From positions 2,872,669-2,936,668 of the forward strand of contig NC_081550.1 in NCBI RefSeq assembly GCF_901000735.1: 64,000 bases of DNA, written 5' to 3'. Below the pieces are notes generated by a model that searched no databases, was not told where the DNA came from, and saw only the letters and a list, made by a program, of their open reading frames with translations. Both the position numbers and the translations under genes were made by a program. This document shows, piece after piece, positions 46,307 to 64,000 of the stretch (position 1 is the first letter of the stretch; each line of letters opens with the position of its first letter). The stretch comes from Corylus avellana (taxonomy: Eukaryota; Streptophyta; Magnoliopsida; Fagales; Betulaceae).

Positions 46307-48021
46307 TCTGTCTCGAGACCCTTAAACCCTAAAACTCCTCACAGACTCAAAATGGTCCCAACCCTTGATTAACCCTAATTTTTTAAATCCAAGAAGTCTC
46401 GTTCGAACGACTTGGAAATAGGGTTCCAACGAGACAAATATTTCATCCAAACTGGATTTGAGGAAACATCAACCTCGTTTATAAGAATATTATGTGTCTC
46501 TTTGCAAATATATATATATATATAATGTAAGAATAATTTATTAAAAAAAACATGTGCTTCTTACAAGCAAAAGAACATATGTCATTCTATAAATTGAGTT
46601 TGAGAAAATTTCTCTAATCCACATCGAAGAAAAACTCTATCCTTAATCTTGAGCTTAAAATGATATATTAACCCAAGAAAACACCTTTTTGCAGGAATTG
46701 AAAAAAAGAAATCAGCCATTGATTTGAAACCGTGGACAAAAAAAAAAAAAAAAAAAAAAAAATCTCTTCGGCCGGATGGATTAAATAAATAAATAAATAA
46801 ATAAAAGAAAAAAAGAGAGAAGAAAATAAAGAGATGCTTAAAAGCAATTAAAAAAAAAAAAAAAGAAAAAAAAAAGCAGCCAACAACAGCCGTGAATCGA
46901 AAGAAAAAGCCTTCTCTTATTGGATTGCTATTTTATTTTCTATTATTATTATTATTAGCACTTTGATTATGGGTGTTTTTTTTTTATAGTTATGAGTGGC
47001 TAATTTTCTAGCAAAAGCCATGGGTGAAGCCTAGTCTTTTCATTACATATTATTGAGACAATTGTGTTCGTTATGAATTATTAATGATTCAATGTTGGAA
47101 ATGATTTTAATTTTTTAAAAAATCTCATGTGAAGAGTTTTTAATTCATTAAAATTTTTGTTTATATCAAATGCTTACTTTATTTAAATTTTTATTATTCG
47201 AGAATATATTGAATTCTTAGTCTATTATTGAAGTCAAATTTTCAATCAAACTGATACTTTGAGTATCAACTTTATTTTTAATTAGTGTTTATTTTATCTT
47301 CTAATTATAAGAGTAATTGATTCGATCTAGCTACTTAATTGAGTTAAAAATGTCTTAAGAATATATAATAGAATGTTAGGTGCATGGATAGTTGAAGCCC
47401 TAGTATTTTCCTATTAATTTTGTCCAACTCCATTTGAATTAATTTAATTTAGTTAATCTAATTTTACTTTACATTTCATTCCATTGCTCCACTTCTTAGT
47501 AGAAAAACAATAATCAAGTTATTTCATTTTCCTACACGATAATATAAATTTTACTTTTAGTATGTATCATTCCCTTTGAATTGATCTCAGTTTCACTGAA
47601 ATTTTATTTACTTGCAATTGCATACACTTAAGTTTACAATTTTTTTGACGTAGTAGCAACTGCAAAATTTTATGGAAAACCAAACAGTATGGTAAATAAG
47701 AATTAGAAAAAAAATAAAATAAAATAAAGAGAACGGACTTTCTCCATAGAAAACATAAAATCAAATATAACCAACAGCCAAATTGCCATGTTAGAAAGTG
47801 AGAAAATAAGAATGGAGACTGAGGGCCTGTTTGGCTGTGCGTAGGGACGGAAGTAGAATTTAATATAGGCATCGGCCAAAGGCCAATAAATTGCATTGCT
47901 GGGGGCCCATAAAAAAATATAAAAAATATTTTTTAAAAAAATTACCTTATAAATTATTTTTTTTACCATCAATTTTTTTTTTTTCCTTATGAGTTGGAGG
48001 GTGGCCATGGCTTATATAGGC
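46307..48021. other. AT-rich intergenic DNA
   Basis: It contains poly-A runs (46739-46762), a TAAA/AAAT tract near 46785-46805, and fragments of repeats around 47822-47910 that begin GGCCTGTTTGGCTGTGCG. That phrase resembles a transposon end, but no partner end is seen. No gene is supported. Confidence 0.5.
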
Positions 48022-48990
48022 CTAGGGCTGTTAAGTGAGCGAAGCGTCTCGCGAGCAAGCTCGGGCTCGGCTCGCATAAGCTCGGCTCGTGCTCGACTCG
48101 AATATTAAATGAAGCACTTCATGAACACAAATCCTAGCTCGAATATTAAATGAAGCAAGCTCGGCTCGACTCGGCTAAGCTCGTATAAGCTCGAGTGTGT
48201 GTATATATATATAAACTAACTAATACATAATTAATTATAAATCTCATAATTATTAAAACCTTAAAATTGCATTTATATTTAAGCTTTAGAGAATGGAAAA
48301 TTCTACACCCTTCGTGATCAAAGAGAGAGAGAGCAATCATTAAAAAAACCTTGATTCAATTAAAGCATATTCAAACGAAAGGAAGAAGAATCAAGCAGAA
48401 ACTATTGAGGGAGATTGCGAAAGGCATAAACTATTGAAGAATCAAACAGACCCAAACACTATCACTACCTGTCTGGTGAGTGAGAGTGAGAGAGTGGGAA
48501 ATGAGAGTTTAGGTGGAAGATCCGTTGTGACTGGTGAGGGGGATTGAGAGAGAAACGTTAAAAAAATATTTTTTTATAGGGGGCGTTGTCCCAATGCAGT
48601 TTGAATGCAACATGTTAACCCACATTGTTAAGAAAACATCAATCTCCAACTTTGCTTATCTATAAAAGGATGCATATCCTCTCTCTTTGAAACCAAATGC
48701 CTTGCTGTATTGACTCAGGCTCCATACTCGACTAGTCAGGCTAAGCAAATGCTCATATGCAAACTAACTTCTTAAGCCGTTTAAGAGTACTTGAAGTTAA
48801 AAAAAAATTTAAAAACAAAAACATTAAATATAAGAGCCAGCTCGCGAGCTGACTCGGCTCGACTTATTATTAGCTCGAGCTCGATTTTTTTTGGCTCGCC
48901 CTTAAGCTCGACTCGAGCTCGAGTAAAATTTAAACGAGCCAAGCCTGAACAAGGGAAGCTCGCTCAAGCTCGGCTCGTTTACACCCCTAG
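48022..48990. mobile_element. GAGCTCGAG-rich hAT-like element, copy 2 (969 bp)
   Basis: It starts CTAGGGCTGTTAAGTGAGCG and ends CTCGTTTACACCCCTAG. The reverse complement of the end (CTAGGGGTGTAAACGAGC) matches the start imperfectly. Its right third is the inverse of 5086-5450, including the segment around 48660-48800 and the tail AAACGAGCCAAGC. The centre is AT-rich and contains no transposase. A target duplication of 8 bp, expected for hAT, is not recognisable. Confidence 0.65.
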
Positions 48991-49729
48991 GTACAGGGAG
49001 CGGAGGAGTCCGTAGAGAATAGACCCTGGCTCCGGGTTGGGTCACCAAAACAGTGTGGGGATTATAAGGCGTAAATCGTCATTCCCAGCCAATTGAACTC
49101 AAAAAATGAAATGACTAATCTTTTATACTAATCTTATAGAATAGTCATTTGATTGTGCATTATTACCGTAGACCGAAAATAGTTATTTAATAAATATTCC
49201 CTTAAACTGAGGAATCTTTGGAATAATATTTTCCCAACAAACTATTTTTTTATATTTTTTTGGGAACCAAAAAATATAATTCCCACAGATGGTCGCACTA
49301 CTCACTTTCTTTATTTATTTTTGGGTTCTAAATAAAAGTTCTTTTCCTAGTTCTTTTTAGGAAAATAATTTATAATGTTAGGGTATACTTTGGAAATTTG
49401 GTCCTTCTTTCGTGTTGCCACCAAACCCTTCAAAAAAAAAAAAAACGAAAGGAAAATCAGGCAAGTGTGGAATTTTGTCAAATTGGCTTAACAGCAGCTT
49501 CCTTTCAATCCAAATGGCCATGAAGAAGAAATCATAATCAAAGACTTTTTGAGGAAAATTTTATAAAGAACACCATTTTCACATTGCCAACATCAGAATA
49601 TAAAATTGATGGAAATTTCAGAAAAGAAAAAAAATATATGGACAAACCTTCCTTTTATACAAAAAGATATGGAAAATGAACTCTACATTTACAGGGGCTA
49701 TATGTATATATATCAATATATATATATCT
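48991..49729. other. Intergenic and hexokinase-like 3' UTR
   Basis: It contains a second, partial tRNA-derived SINE-like piece (49060-49106, sharing GTAAATCGTCATTCCC with 43861-43880). AT-rich DNA follows. The last 100-200 bases, with (TA) runs near 49700-49730, are probably the hexokinase-like 3' UTR. Confidence 0.45.
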
Positions 49730-55376
<5,647 letters not shown>

Positions 55377-56247
55377 CTCTCCAATCCCCCCCGATCACTC
55401 ACACCATCCGGATACGACGCCGCTTGGCCTCCATCCTTCGACTATCCCCGAAACCACGCCGCTTCGACATGCACTCGCACGCACAAAACACACCGACCGC
55501 ACGCCCTTACAGTCTTCAAACACTCAAAACAACGGCCTTTTTGGGTTTTCCCCCCTTCGAATAATCACAACGGTTCGCCAGTCCTTTTCCGGCGGTTTAT
55601 GACGGCGAAACTCGCCGGTCAAGCGGTGTAGATGAGCTGCTCGAACAAAGGCTCGAGAGAGAGAGAGAGGAAGAAGGGGCTCTGCACTAATGAGGTTGTA
55701 ATGTTGGAAAGCGAAGTAAGGGGTACTTATAAGAGAGGCGTAAAAGTACGGATTTGCCCTGTCAAATTTCTGAAACGCCGGATTTGTGCGAGTATCTTTC
55801 GGGATTTTTTACCGTTTATGAAAGATTTTGAGGTTAATGGGAACTTTGACTTGTGTTCTTCTTTCAGCCCTCTCTTGTTCTGTTGTGGGGTCGGTGCATC
55901 AATTTGCCCTTGAATTTTCTCCTAAATTACCCTTTAATTTTCTTTTTCTTCTTCTTCTTAAAAAAAAATAAAAAATTAGAATTTAGAATTTTCTTCTTTT
56001 TTTTTTTTTTTTTTATTTGATGGGGAACAGTTGGTAGCCCCTCTTTGAAAGCTCCAGTTGGTTGTTTTGTCTGATAGATTAAGACAATTCCAATTAGATA
56101 AATGCTCTTTAAATTCAAGCACTTTTATTGCTACAACCAGAATGTGATGTGACTAATCTCCTATCATTTCCTTCTCCAACCCTTTCTTCCCTGGTGCATG
56201 CCAGACTGCCAGTGTGCTCCACAGTAATATTATTTTACACTCCCATT

Positions 56248-56284
<37 letters not shown>

Positions 56285-57340
56285 TTAATACATATGAGGA
56301 TGGTAATTGGAATTATTAAGGGCTTCAAACTCTCAAAAACAACCCTTTTAATCTAACGCTACTATAGTTTTTATTATAACTATTATGATACTTTAACACG
56401 TTCCCGTTTGCGTTTGATAGACTGTAGTTTCTAGCATTTCCCATATATCACTACATATATCTCGTGTTAGTGTTATGGCCAAAATAATAAGCTTTTGGCT
56501 CTAATTATTGTTTGATAATTATAGTAGTTTTTAATTGTTGAGAAACAACCAAAAGAAAAAATTAAAAACCCAAACAACAAAAAGAAAACACAAGAGTCTT
56601 TACCATTTCATAAAAACCAATTGATACTATTTCTTTGACTCATTCTTTTGAGAAACCTAAACTATTCTTTTCTCTTTTTTTTTTTTTTTTTTCCGACAAA
56701 TAGTAAGATGGGTTGAAAAAGGGATGATACATAAGGGTTTCAAAAGAGCAATGCTTCTTTTGTATTGTGTGTTTTCAAGGAGGCATAATGGTTAATTACC
56801 TAAAAATCTCTCAAAGGCCAAGAATATTACTACTTTTTTTTAACATTATTATAGTTAATAAGATACCCAATAATATATTATAAAGGACATAAATTTCTTC
56901 CAAACTTTATTGGAAGAACTTTTTTGAAGCGATCACGTGTCTGTTGAGTATGTAAAAAGTACATATATTTTTATAGATTGCTCTTTCAAGGATCCACAAA
57001 TTTTTTTTATACAAATTAGGTTTGAGATTTATAGGGTTTAAGATTCTCGAAGAATTTCACATGAATTTCTCTTAGATTTAAGAAATTTGGAGCCAAGGTT
57101 TGAGGCGGTTGTTGTACGGGGATTGGAATTGGGAGCTAGGATTTAACACGATCACAATACTTATGAATAAGCATATTAAACGAACAATATATTTCTCACA
57201 TGTTAAAAAAAACACTTTGATAATTTATTGCAACTAAATACATAAATTGGAAAATGAGGGGCACGTATATAATAAACATACCCTCAATGAATGGTACATA
57301 ATTGGAGAAGGAGGGCATAATGGTAAAAACAGAAATGCCC
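55377..57340. other. Hexokinase-like upstream region and AT-rich intergenic DNA
   Basis: The first 350 bases are the GC-richer 5' region of the hexokinase-like gene. Further right are long A and T runs, an AT microsatellite (56252-56281) and a G-box CACGTG near 56935. No gene is supported. Long frames at 55105-55631 on the plus strand are antisense to the hexokinase first exon. Confidence 0.5.
56252..56281. repeat. (TA)n microsatellite
   Basis: About 15 TA units, likely length-variable. Confidence 0.95.
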
Positions 57341-57720
57341 CCATTCACCAATAACCAAACAGCAAATTGGTGACTGTGATTCCCGAAGAAAAGAGAGAGA
57401 CGAGAGGGTCCCCCACCCTCCCCATATTTGCCAAATTTCGAAAAAAGCAAAGGAGGGGGGGGAGGAGAAAAGGCACTGAAAAGTGAAGGGCCTCTGCTTC
57501 CTATTTATTTATTTTTATTTATTTAATAATAAAAGCTCAAGAGAGAGAGAGAGAGAGGGATGGTGGGGGGGGAGGGATTAGGGAAGGTTTCTACTTTCTA
57601 GATTTGGAGACAGCTAAAGATGAAACGGCGACGGTACCTGCGTATCCACCGCCGTACTGCCAGCTGTCTCACGCTATGTTCCAGCTGTGCTCACCAATAA
57701 AGGCCTTCCCCCCACTCCCC
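57341..57720 (+). other. GA-rich leader-like region with a short GC-rich segment
   Basis: A (GA)n run (about 57539-57557) and G-rich stretches are followed by a GC-richer segment, 57604-57700. It has a short ATG frame at 57619-57699 (27 codons including stop) and a longer frame without an early ATG. This looks like a plant transcript leader, but no protein is recognised and no downstream exon was found. Confidence 0.25.
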
Positions 57721-60700
57721 CCCCTCCCCTCACCATATATTTCTTTTTTACTTTTCCTTGTCATTTATTTATTAACACCAAAAATATTACTGTCTCCCAT
57801 GCAAAACAACACACATATACAACCAAACCCATTTTACTGTTTGGATTCTTTGTATGCTACTCAATATTAACTTTTACCTCTTACAAAAAAAAAAAATATT
57901 AACTTTTACCTTCCCCATATATATATATATATATATATATATGTTAATGAATTTTATGAAGTTTATGATTATGAAAATTCGGAGAATAAAAGAAGGATCA
58001 GAAGCACGTCTCATTTGAAAAAAATATTCTGACGTGACTTAAAAGTAAAAAAAAATTTCATCGTTTTCATAAACGGTTGCGTTTCTTGAGTCTAAGAACA
58101 CTAACAACAGATTTCTTATAGCTCATTTCCTTTCTTATGTTTAGTAAAAATTTTAAAAAAATATACAGAAAAAAACCAACATTAGAAGTCTCAAATTTAA
58201 CCAACATTAAAGAGCATCTATAGTACTGTTTCCCAATGCGAAAAACACTATAGACTGCATACGCATTATTAAATTATAAAATATCTCATTCTCTTTCTTC
58301 TCTCATTCACATGTCTTGACAATTTTCTCTCCTCTCTTTTTTATTGGTTGGTTGTAATGATAAAAATAAATAGTATTTAATTCATATAGAGAAAAATAAT
58401 GAAATCTATTGTGAAGTGTTTTTTTATAGGAAATTAAAAAGTAGTTTTATTTCCTAAATTAAAAAAAAAAATGATTAGAAAGCTACTGCTAGTGCTCTAT
58501 AGGAGCTTTTATCTAGGCCGTCTTATAAATTCATTCACCAACAATTATGATTCCAAATTTGTTATTCTACAATTTATTAGTTATAGTAATTTCATTGTTT
58601 TAAAAAAAATTTATAATTCCCCAAGTTTTGACTAGATAATGGATAAAGTCTTTTTTTTTTTTTTATTACAAAGCAATTTATTAAGTTGACATGTATTTAA
58701 AATACACGAAAATCATCCACACAGCCACTCTAATAATTTTTTAAAACACATTTTGTTAAAATATTGTATTCGATAAATGTATTATGTTTTGAATTATTTG
58801 TAAATATATTTGAAACCATTTAAAAAAAAAAATTAAAGAGAAGAACAACAACAAAAAAAAAACATTAATTAGAAGACGCAGGTTGTTGTGAGTTGCGAGT
58901 GGAGCCGATACGGGTCGAGAATATCGTACATCACGAGACGTCCGACGCGTAGCAGGTTTGGGTACTGCTTTCATAGATTTAGTAATTGATCCGGGCCGTG
59001 CAGCATTTAAGTCAGTGCGTGTAGTAAATGATCCCAACCGTACATTTATGAACTGTCTACGCGACAATGAAGCCAACTCCAACTGGGTTGACTGGCTACA
59101 ATTTGGCATGCGTCGGCAATTAATTAATTAATTAGTTTTTATTTTTCAAACACGTGCTTTATATAATTAAGACTGTTTTCATTTTTCAATCAAAAGGAGT
59201 TGGTGACCAGTGCGTTCATACGAATGAGATTGACTAATTAATTAAACTCCACCGTCCGATTAGAATACTTCCCTTGTTATCCATCAAACTCATTGCCTGC
59301 ATGACCATCCCCACCACATGTCGCGTGAAACTTAATAAATCACTCTTCCTTCCTGTTTGCTTGGAATTTATTTATTTATTTTCTTTATGTTTTCTTCTTG
59401 TTTTGGCCAAGAGGGTTTGCATTTAATTATAATAAATGTAAGATCCGGGATGAAACCATCACACGGTTCACACCGAAACTTGAAAGACAAATAAATACTG
59501 TCACATCAGCCAGTAGAAAAAGGTGAGATGTAATGTCATATTTAAAAGCTTATTATTCAATCTACTAAAGTTTGTTTGAGAGATTCAGGGCCTCAAGCTA
59601 CGTTATCAATAATTTATTGTCTTTCAATTTGTCGATTAAATCGATTCACTCAGGTCCACCTCAACAAAATAGCATGGCTAGTATTGTAGCAAAATGTTTT
59701 CAAAAATACTCTAAGTCATAGCTAAAGATTTGTTGAGCATGGTAGCTCAACAAATCCTTAGCTATTAAGCTATATTAATAAATAAATAAAAAATCATGTT
59801 CTTTTTTTTTTTTTTTTTGGGAATAAGAAATGTATATTAAAAAATGACTATTTTAAATAGAAAAGTTAATAAATAGTTAAAATCATTTAGAAACCAAGTA
59901 GATAAAATAAAATAAAAAATATAAATATTTTCTAATTAAATATTTATTGAACCGGATGTTAGCACTTAGCACCCTTCTTGCTTGAAAAAATTGACAATTA
60001 AGCAACAAAAACGTGACTATTATCTCCATCTAACAATAGGCTTTAAATATATCTCTTAAAATAATAATAAAATTAATTAAAGTGGATGTAATTATTGCCT
60101 ATGGGAGCCAAAAAGCTTAATGAGACCAAAAGAGGTTATGGAAGATAAGGAGATGACAAGAAAAGTACACCACTGGCCACCTAATCTAATAGGCCTTATG
60201 ATAGGAAATGGTTATGCCAACTTTAATTCATCACTTCTGTTTCTTTGTTTTATAGATTTTATTTTATTTTTTCAATTTTTTTTCAATTCAATATGGGGGG
60301 AGGGAAATCTTTATGTATATAGATTATGGATATTGATTAGTGGACATGTATGTCACTTACTCTTTCATCATGGGTATTAATTTGTTTTAGTTATCTTTGT
60401 TGCATGCATCCAAATTCACTAAAAAAATAAAAATAAAAAAGGTGTTGTTAATAATATCATTTTTTATAACAATGCTTATTTTCTATTCATTTCATAAAAA
60501 TAGAGCATGTTGCTCTAAGAAAACAATATCATATATACAATGAGAAATTTATTTCATCCAAATTTGATATATGCTTTGTTTAACTCTTTGAATTTCATCG
60601 CCCGAATCAATTTTTCATATCTGCAACATATGCCAGCGAATCACGTTTTTGGCTGCTGCCCGGATCCATTACAACTTTCCCAACTAGACAATAATGTATG

Positions 60701-61861
60701 ACTTTTCCATATCAGCTACAAGTGCATTCCAAAACACAATCACTTTCGATGTTTCTACCATTAATGACAATTCTTGCATATGCATGATAATTTCTCCACC
60801 ATTAGTCCATGATTCGCTCATATAAAATAACCATAGAGAAAACAAAAGACGGACTAGAGATCTAAGGTCATTACTCTTAAGGCTTCATGTAAGCAAACCC
60901 TTAAAAAACGACTAAAAGAAATCGAAACTAAAAATGAAAAAGACTTCATCCAGTAAATCGTTGCTAAAAGCAAATATAGAGAGAAGATTAACAAGAATTG
61001 CTACAAAGCATGAGCATTAGCAGACTCGGTACTGTATTATTCATAAAAAATGAATAGTTGGGGAAGGGGGAAGAAATGAATCTCCTAGAACGAAAAAGAA
61101 AAAACAAAAATGAGAGCAAAGAATTTTGAGTTTGAACTCTATTTTGATAATTCACTTCATATTTTAAGTAAATAGTCTGTATATTGAGTCTTACTTATTA
61201 AAAGGGGCTTGAGCGGTGAGTGAAAAATACTAAAATATTAATTAAATTTACTTTCTTTCTTTTTTATCTACGTACTTTTATTGTTTTGTTTTTTAATAAA
61301 TAGTAGTTTATATACATAGCTTAATTTTTATCCAAAAGAATGAAAAAGGAAATTAGAAACGTGACATGTTGAGTGGGGTTTTTGAGAAATGAAATAGGAA
61401 TAAAGTAAAGGTTAAGCAATTGGATTAAATGGTGTGATTAGAGGAAAGGAAATTGGGTGTAATCACAGAAATAATAATAATATTATTTAATTTGCGATTT
61501 GTTGGTATTCCTTCTGCTGGGATTAGTTAATGATAGTTTGACTTGATTTGACGAATCACATGTTACCATTCAAATCACCCAACAACGTGGCTCTTATTTT
61601 GTCCATACTTTTCTAGCGTGCTATCACCGCCGCGCCTTTCATCACACCAACTACTTTCTTCAACATTATTATTTAATCTTTCTTTTTCATATTCAAAAAG
61701 CCTTCAAACTTGTACATTTAACCCTAATTTATATTTTTATAATCATATGGAAATACACGAGATACTTATTTTCATAAAATATAAATTATTACGTAATTTT
61801 GTAAGGAATTTTAGTAAAGGCTGGGGTTTGGTTTGTTTCGACATAAAATTATGTTTTATTA
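57721..61861. other. AT-rich intergenic DNA
   Basis: It contains an AT microsatellite (57917-57942), many homopolymers and a 230-base GC-richer island (58885-59115), described under findings. No gene, RNA or complete transposon is supported. Confidence 0.5.
57917..57942. repeat. (AT)n microsatellite
   Basis: About 13 AT units. Confidence 0.95.
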
Positions 61862-62062
61862 CAGTGGCGGTGCCACTTATTTACACGGCACCCCCAAAGC
61901 TCTTTTAAAAAATAGAAATAAAAGTTTGTTGTTTTTCCTCCAAGTTCCACACGGCACTTAAAAAAAATATATTATTTTCTCCTACTTACGCAAGTTACCA
62001 CTCGACACTTTTAAAAAAAATTTAGCGGCACCTTTAATATGAATTGTCTGGCTCCATCACTG
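61862..62062. mobile_element. hAT-like MITE, 201 bp
   Basis: The left end CAGTGGCGGTGCCAC pairs imperfectly with the right end TCTGGCTCCATCACTG, the CAGTGGCGGAGCCA type of terminal repeat common in plant MITEs. The flanks TTTTATTA and TTTACTTA agree at 6 of 8 bases, consistent with a decayed 8-bp hAT target duplication. There is no coding capacity. Confidence 0.6.
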
Positions 62063-64000
62063 TTTACTTAAAATATACATGTATAGTATTGACTAATAAT
62101 GATAATATATTTTCATACAATATGAGAAGCTATGAGGAAGACAGAGAGACAACAAAGAGTGGAGTTGTAGAAAGAAAAAAAAAAAAGAAAAAAAAAAAGG
62201 AAAGTGTGTGATAATAGAAGGCCCTATGGGGTAGGATTGAGACCTATTGCAATTGTATACCTATTTATTTGTAATTTGAACACCTAATTGGAGATGACCC
62301 ATTAACAATTGTCTGCCCGAGGGTGTCAGAGCGATAGATGGAAAATGGTTTACGCATTGTGAATGTTATTTCCCTTAGTCAATTAAAAATATTTTTAAAT
62401 TAACTAATATTTTACACTACGCCAAATACTTAATATATATATATATATATATTTCGAAAAAAATATTTTACACCAAAACGAAACGAAACCATTATCCTAA
62501 TCATGTTCCATCCTAAATTATTATTAATTTATTATTATAAAGCTTGCCCAAATATGGTCAAAATGTATGTTGACCCATGCTCAATGATTTAAAAAGCAGC
62601 GCAGCCCCTCATATAATTGAGGCTAAAAAAACCCTAAAATTGCTCCAAGAGGTTTGACCCGACTACCCACTTCTTGCATACCAACAAACAAAATTGTGAG
62701 AGGTCAGATTCTGATGGCGCCAACAGCCAATCAAACCCCCGATTTTTCATCAATATTTTACTACCAATTAATTGTCAAACTTTGCTTTTATCATGTGTTG
62801 GGGCATTTCTGACCTGTCCATGCCCAATCAGAACGCGACACGTGGTGTTTTTGGGTCTTTATAAACAACGTTAGAGATGACATGTTCTGATGACGACCGT
62901 ACATGACATGTTTCGATTAGACACCAAAAAGTAGCAGGTTTAAGTTAACTCCCCCCATTCGAATATCTAACGCATTTGTTCCCTTTTTTCTCTTTTTAAT
63001 ATTCTCTTCCTCAACTAACCAATATTGACACAACTTTCTTATTGATTCCAAGTGACACCCTAGTTTTATATCGAATAAATGAAGAATAGTTTACATAGAA
63101 TAGAATGTGTAATTTATAAGGATAACAACGAATGTTAAGTGTCGTTGTAGTGTTCAGTTATTAAGTGAAATTAAACTTTATAAATAATTATAGAAAAACT
63201 TCAAAATTGACTAACCAGCGTTTTCTTTGTGTCGTTACTAGATTGAACTCTAGGGAGTCATTGCGTGTTCGAAATTCAAAGAATTGATATATTTTGCTTT
63301 ATTATTCAAATGACTAGCAATTTGGTAGTAACTGGAATAAAGTCTTTATGAAACTTACATGCACAAATAAGTGGTTTGACGACTTATAATTTATTTGGAT
63401 AGATCAATCTCATATAAGCTCCCTTACAATTCCTGCTTAAATTGCTAATAAATTGTTGAAGATCTTAATTTAAATCGAGATTAGTTCAATTAATTATTTG
63501 TCTATATTGCATCCAATACTAACCTCATACATGTTTGAGGTATGAGAGAGATTGAAATCTCTTAAAATTAGGTTATATGAATTTTACAAAAATTCAAGCA
63601 ACATAATTTTATTGGATCCTCGTTAGACAAAAGCACTCATACTTCGATTCAAGCTGCTCGAACACGCTTCAAAATAGATGCAATGCCCACTTGCCTTTCG
63701 TGTAGAAGTAACCGTATTACATACAATATGTTGGGCTAATTGCTTCCCTCTACAGTCGTGAGTTCTCTCACTCTAAGAATGGAATTTTGAAATTAAGTAA
63801 CGTTAAAAATTACATTTTTATTTCACAACTATTATAATATATTAATGTGACCGACATATTGTGCCAATCCATCATTAATATATATAATGTTTTTTTTTTT
63901 TTTTTTTCTGGACTGAAAAATAAAATGTGTAAATTGATATCATGCAACATAAAGAGAAAAATAATTAATCCGTCCTAAATTCTTCAAGTTCTTGACAAAG
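62063..64000. other. AT-rich intergenic DNA at the right edge
   Basis: It contains poly-A/AG runs near 62178, an AT microsatellite (about 62432-62451), and a CCAAT/G-box/TATA cluster (62824-62865). A T-run lies near 63890-63908. No coding exon is recognised to the window end. Confidence 0.5.
62824..62865 (+). promoter_or_regulatory. Promoter-like CCAAT, G-box and TATA cluster
   Basis: CCAAT at 62824-62828, GACACGTGGT (G-box/ABRE core) at 62837-62846 and TATAAA at 62860-62865 are in the spacing of a plant promoter reading right. No exon follows within the window, so it may be a chance cluster or serve a gene beyond the edge. Confidence 0.3.

Noticed and set aside
58756..59109. 117-codon minus-strand frame as a gene
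   Set aside because: One third is an A/T-rich low-complexity tail, there is no recognised homologue, and the opposite strand is equally open. It is kept only as a finding.

Overview
This is a nuclear chromosome segment from a flowering plant, most likely a woody eudicot. The evidence is AT-rich intergenic DNA, GT-AG introns, chloroplast and endomembrane proteins of plant-only families, and plant transposon families (Ty1-copia, L1 LINE, Harbinger- and hAT-type MITEs, SINEs). The species cannot be named from the sequence. No prokaryotic features, CRISPR arrays or operons are present. I assembled the gene models by hand from reading frames, splice signals and remembered family sequences.

Layout from left to right. 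1-2.6 kb (+): the 3' end of a PTM-like double-PHD-finger protein, with a Harbinger MITE in an intron. 6.1-18.0 kb (+): CHLD, the D subunit of magnesium chelatase, 15 exons, complete. 19.4-24.6 kb (+): a small coiled-coil protein of unknown function. 26.2-27.8 kb (+): a UBC19/UBC20-type (E2-C) ubiquitin-conjugating enzyme. 29.3-31.6 kb (-): an intronless P-class pentatricopeptide-repeat protein. 32.8-37.2 kb (-) and 38.7-42.9 kb (-): two near-identical copies of a THUMP-domain (TAN1/THUMPD1-like) tRNA acetylation adaptor, separated by a 100-N gap. 44.1-46.1 kb (-): a decayed Ty1-copia element cut by a second 100-N gap. 49.7-55.4 kb (-): a hexokinase-like gene of the HKL1/HKL2 type, 9 exons, complete. 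55.7-64.0 kb: AT-rich DNA with microsatellites and small transposons but no gene I can support.

The genes are unrelated housekeeping or organelle functions: chlorophyll synthesis, mitotic ubiquitination, organelle RNA processing, tRNA modification and sugar sensing. They do not form a pathway cluster. The UBC and hexokinase-like genes resemble two pairs of close neighbours in Arabidopsis (At1g50490/At1g50460 and At3g20060/At3g20040), so the arrangement is probably old conserved synteny.

The most important caution is the THUMP gene pair. The second copy begins exactly at the gap and the first copy ends exactly at it, which is the signature of two overlapping contigs placed end to end. It is probably one locus seen as two haplotypes. 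The two versions differ by a fresh SINE insertion and by a 39-bp coding repeat. I found no convincing new biological system; the best leads are these haplotype differences, the altered hexokinase-like protein, the uncharacterised coiled-coil gene and several shared repeat families.
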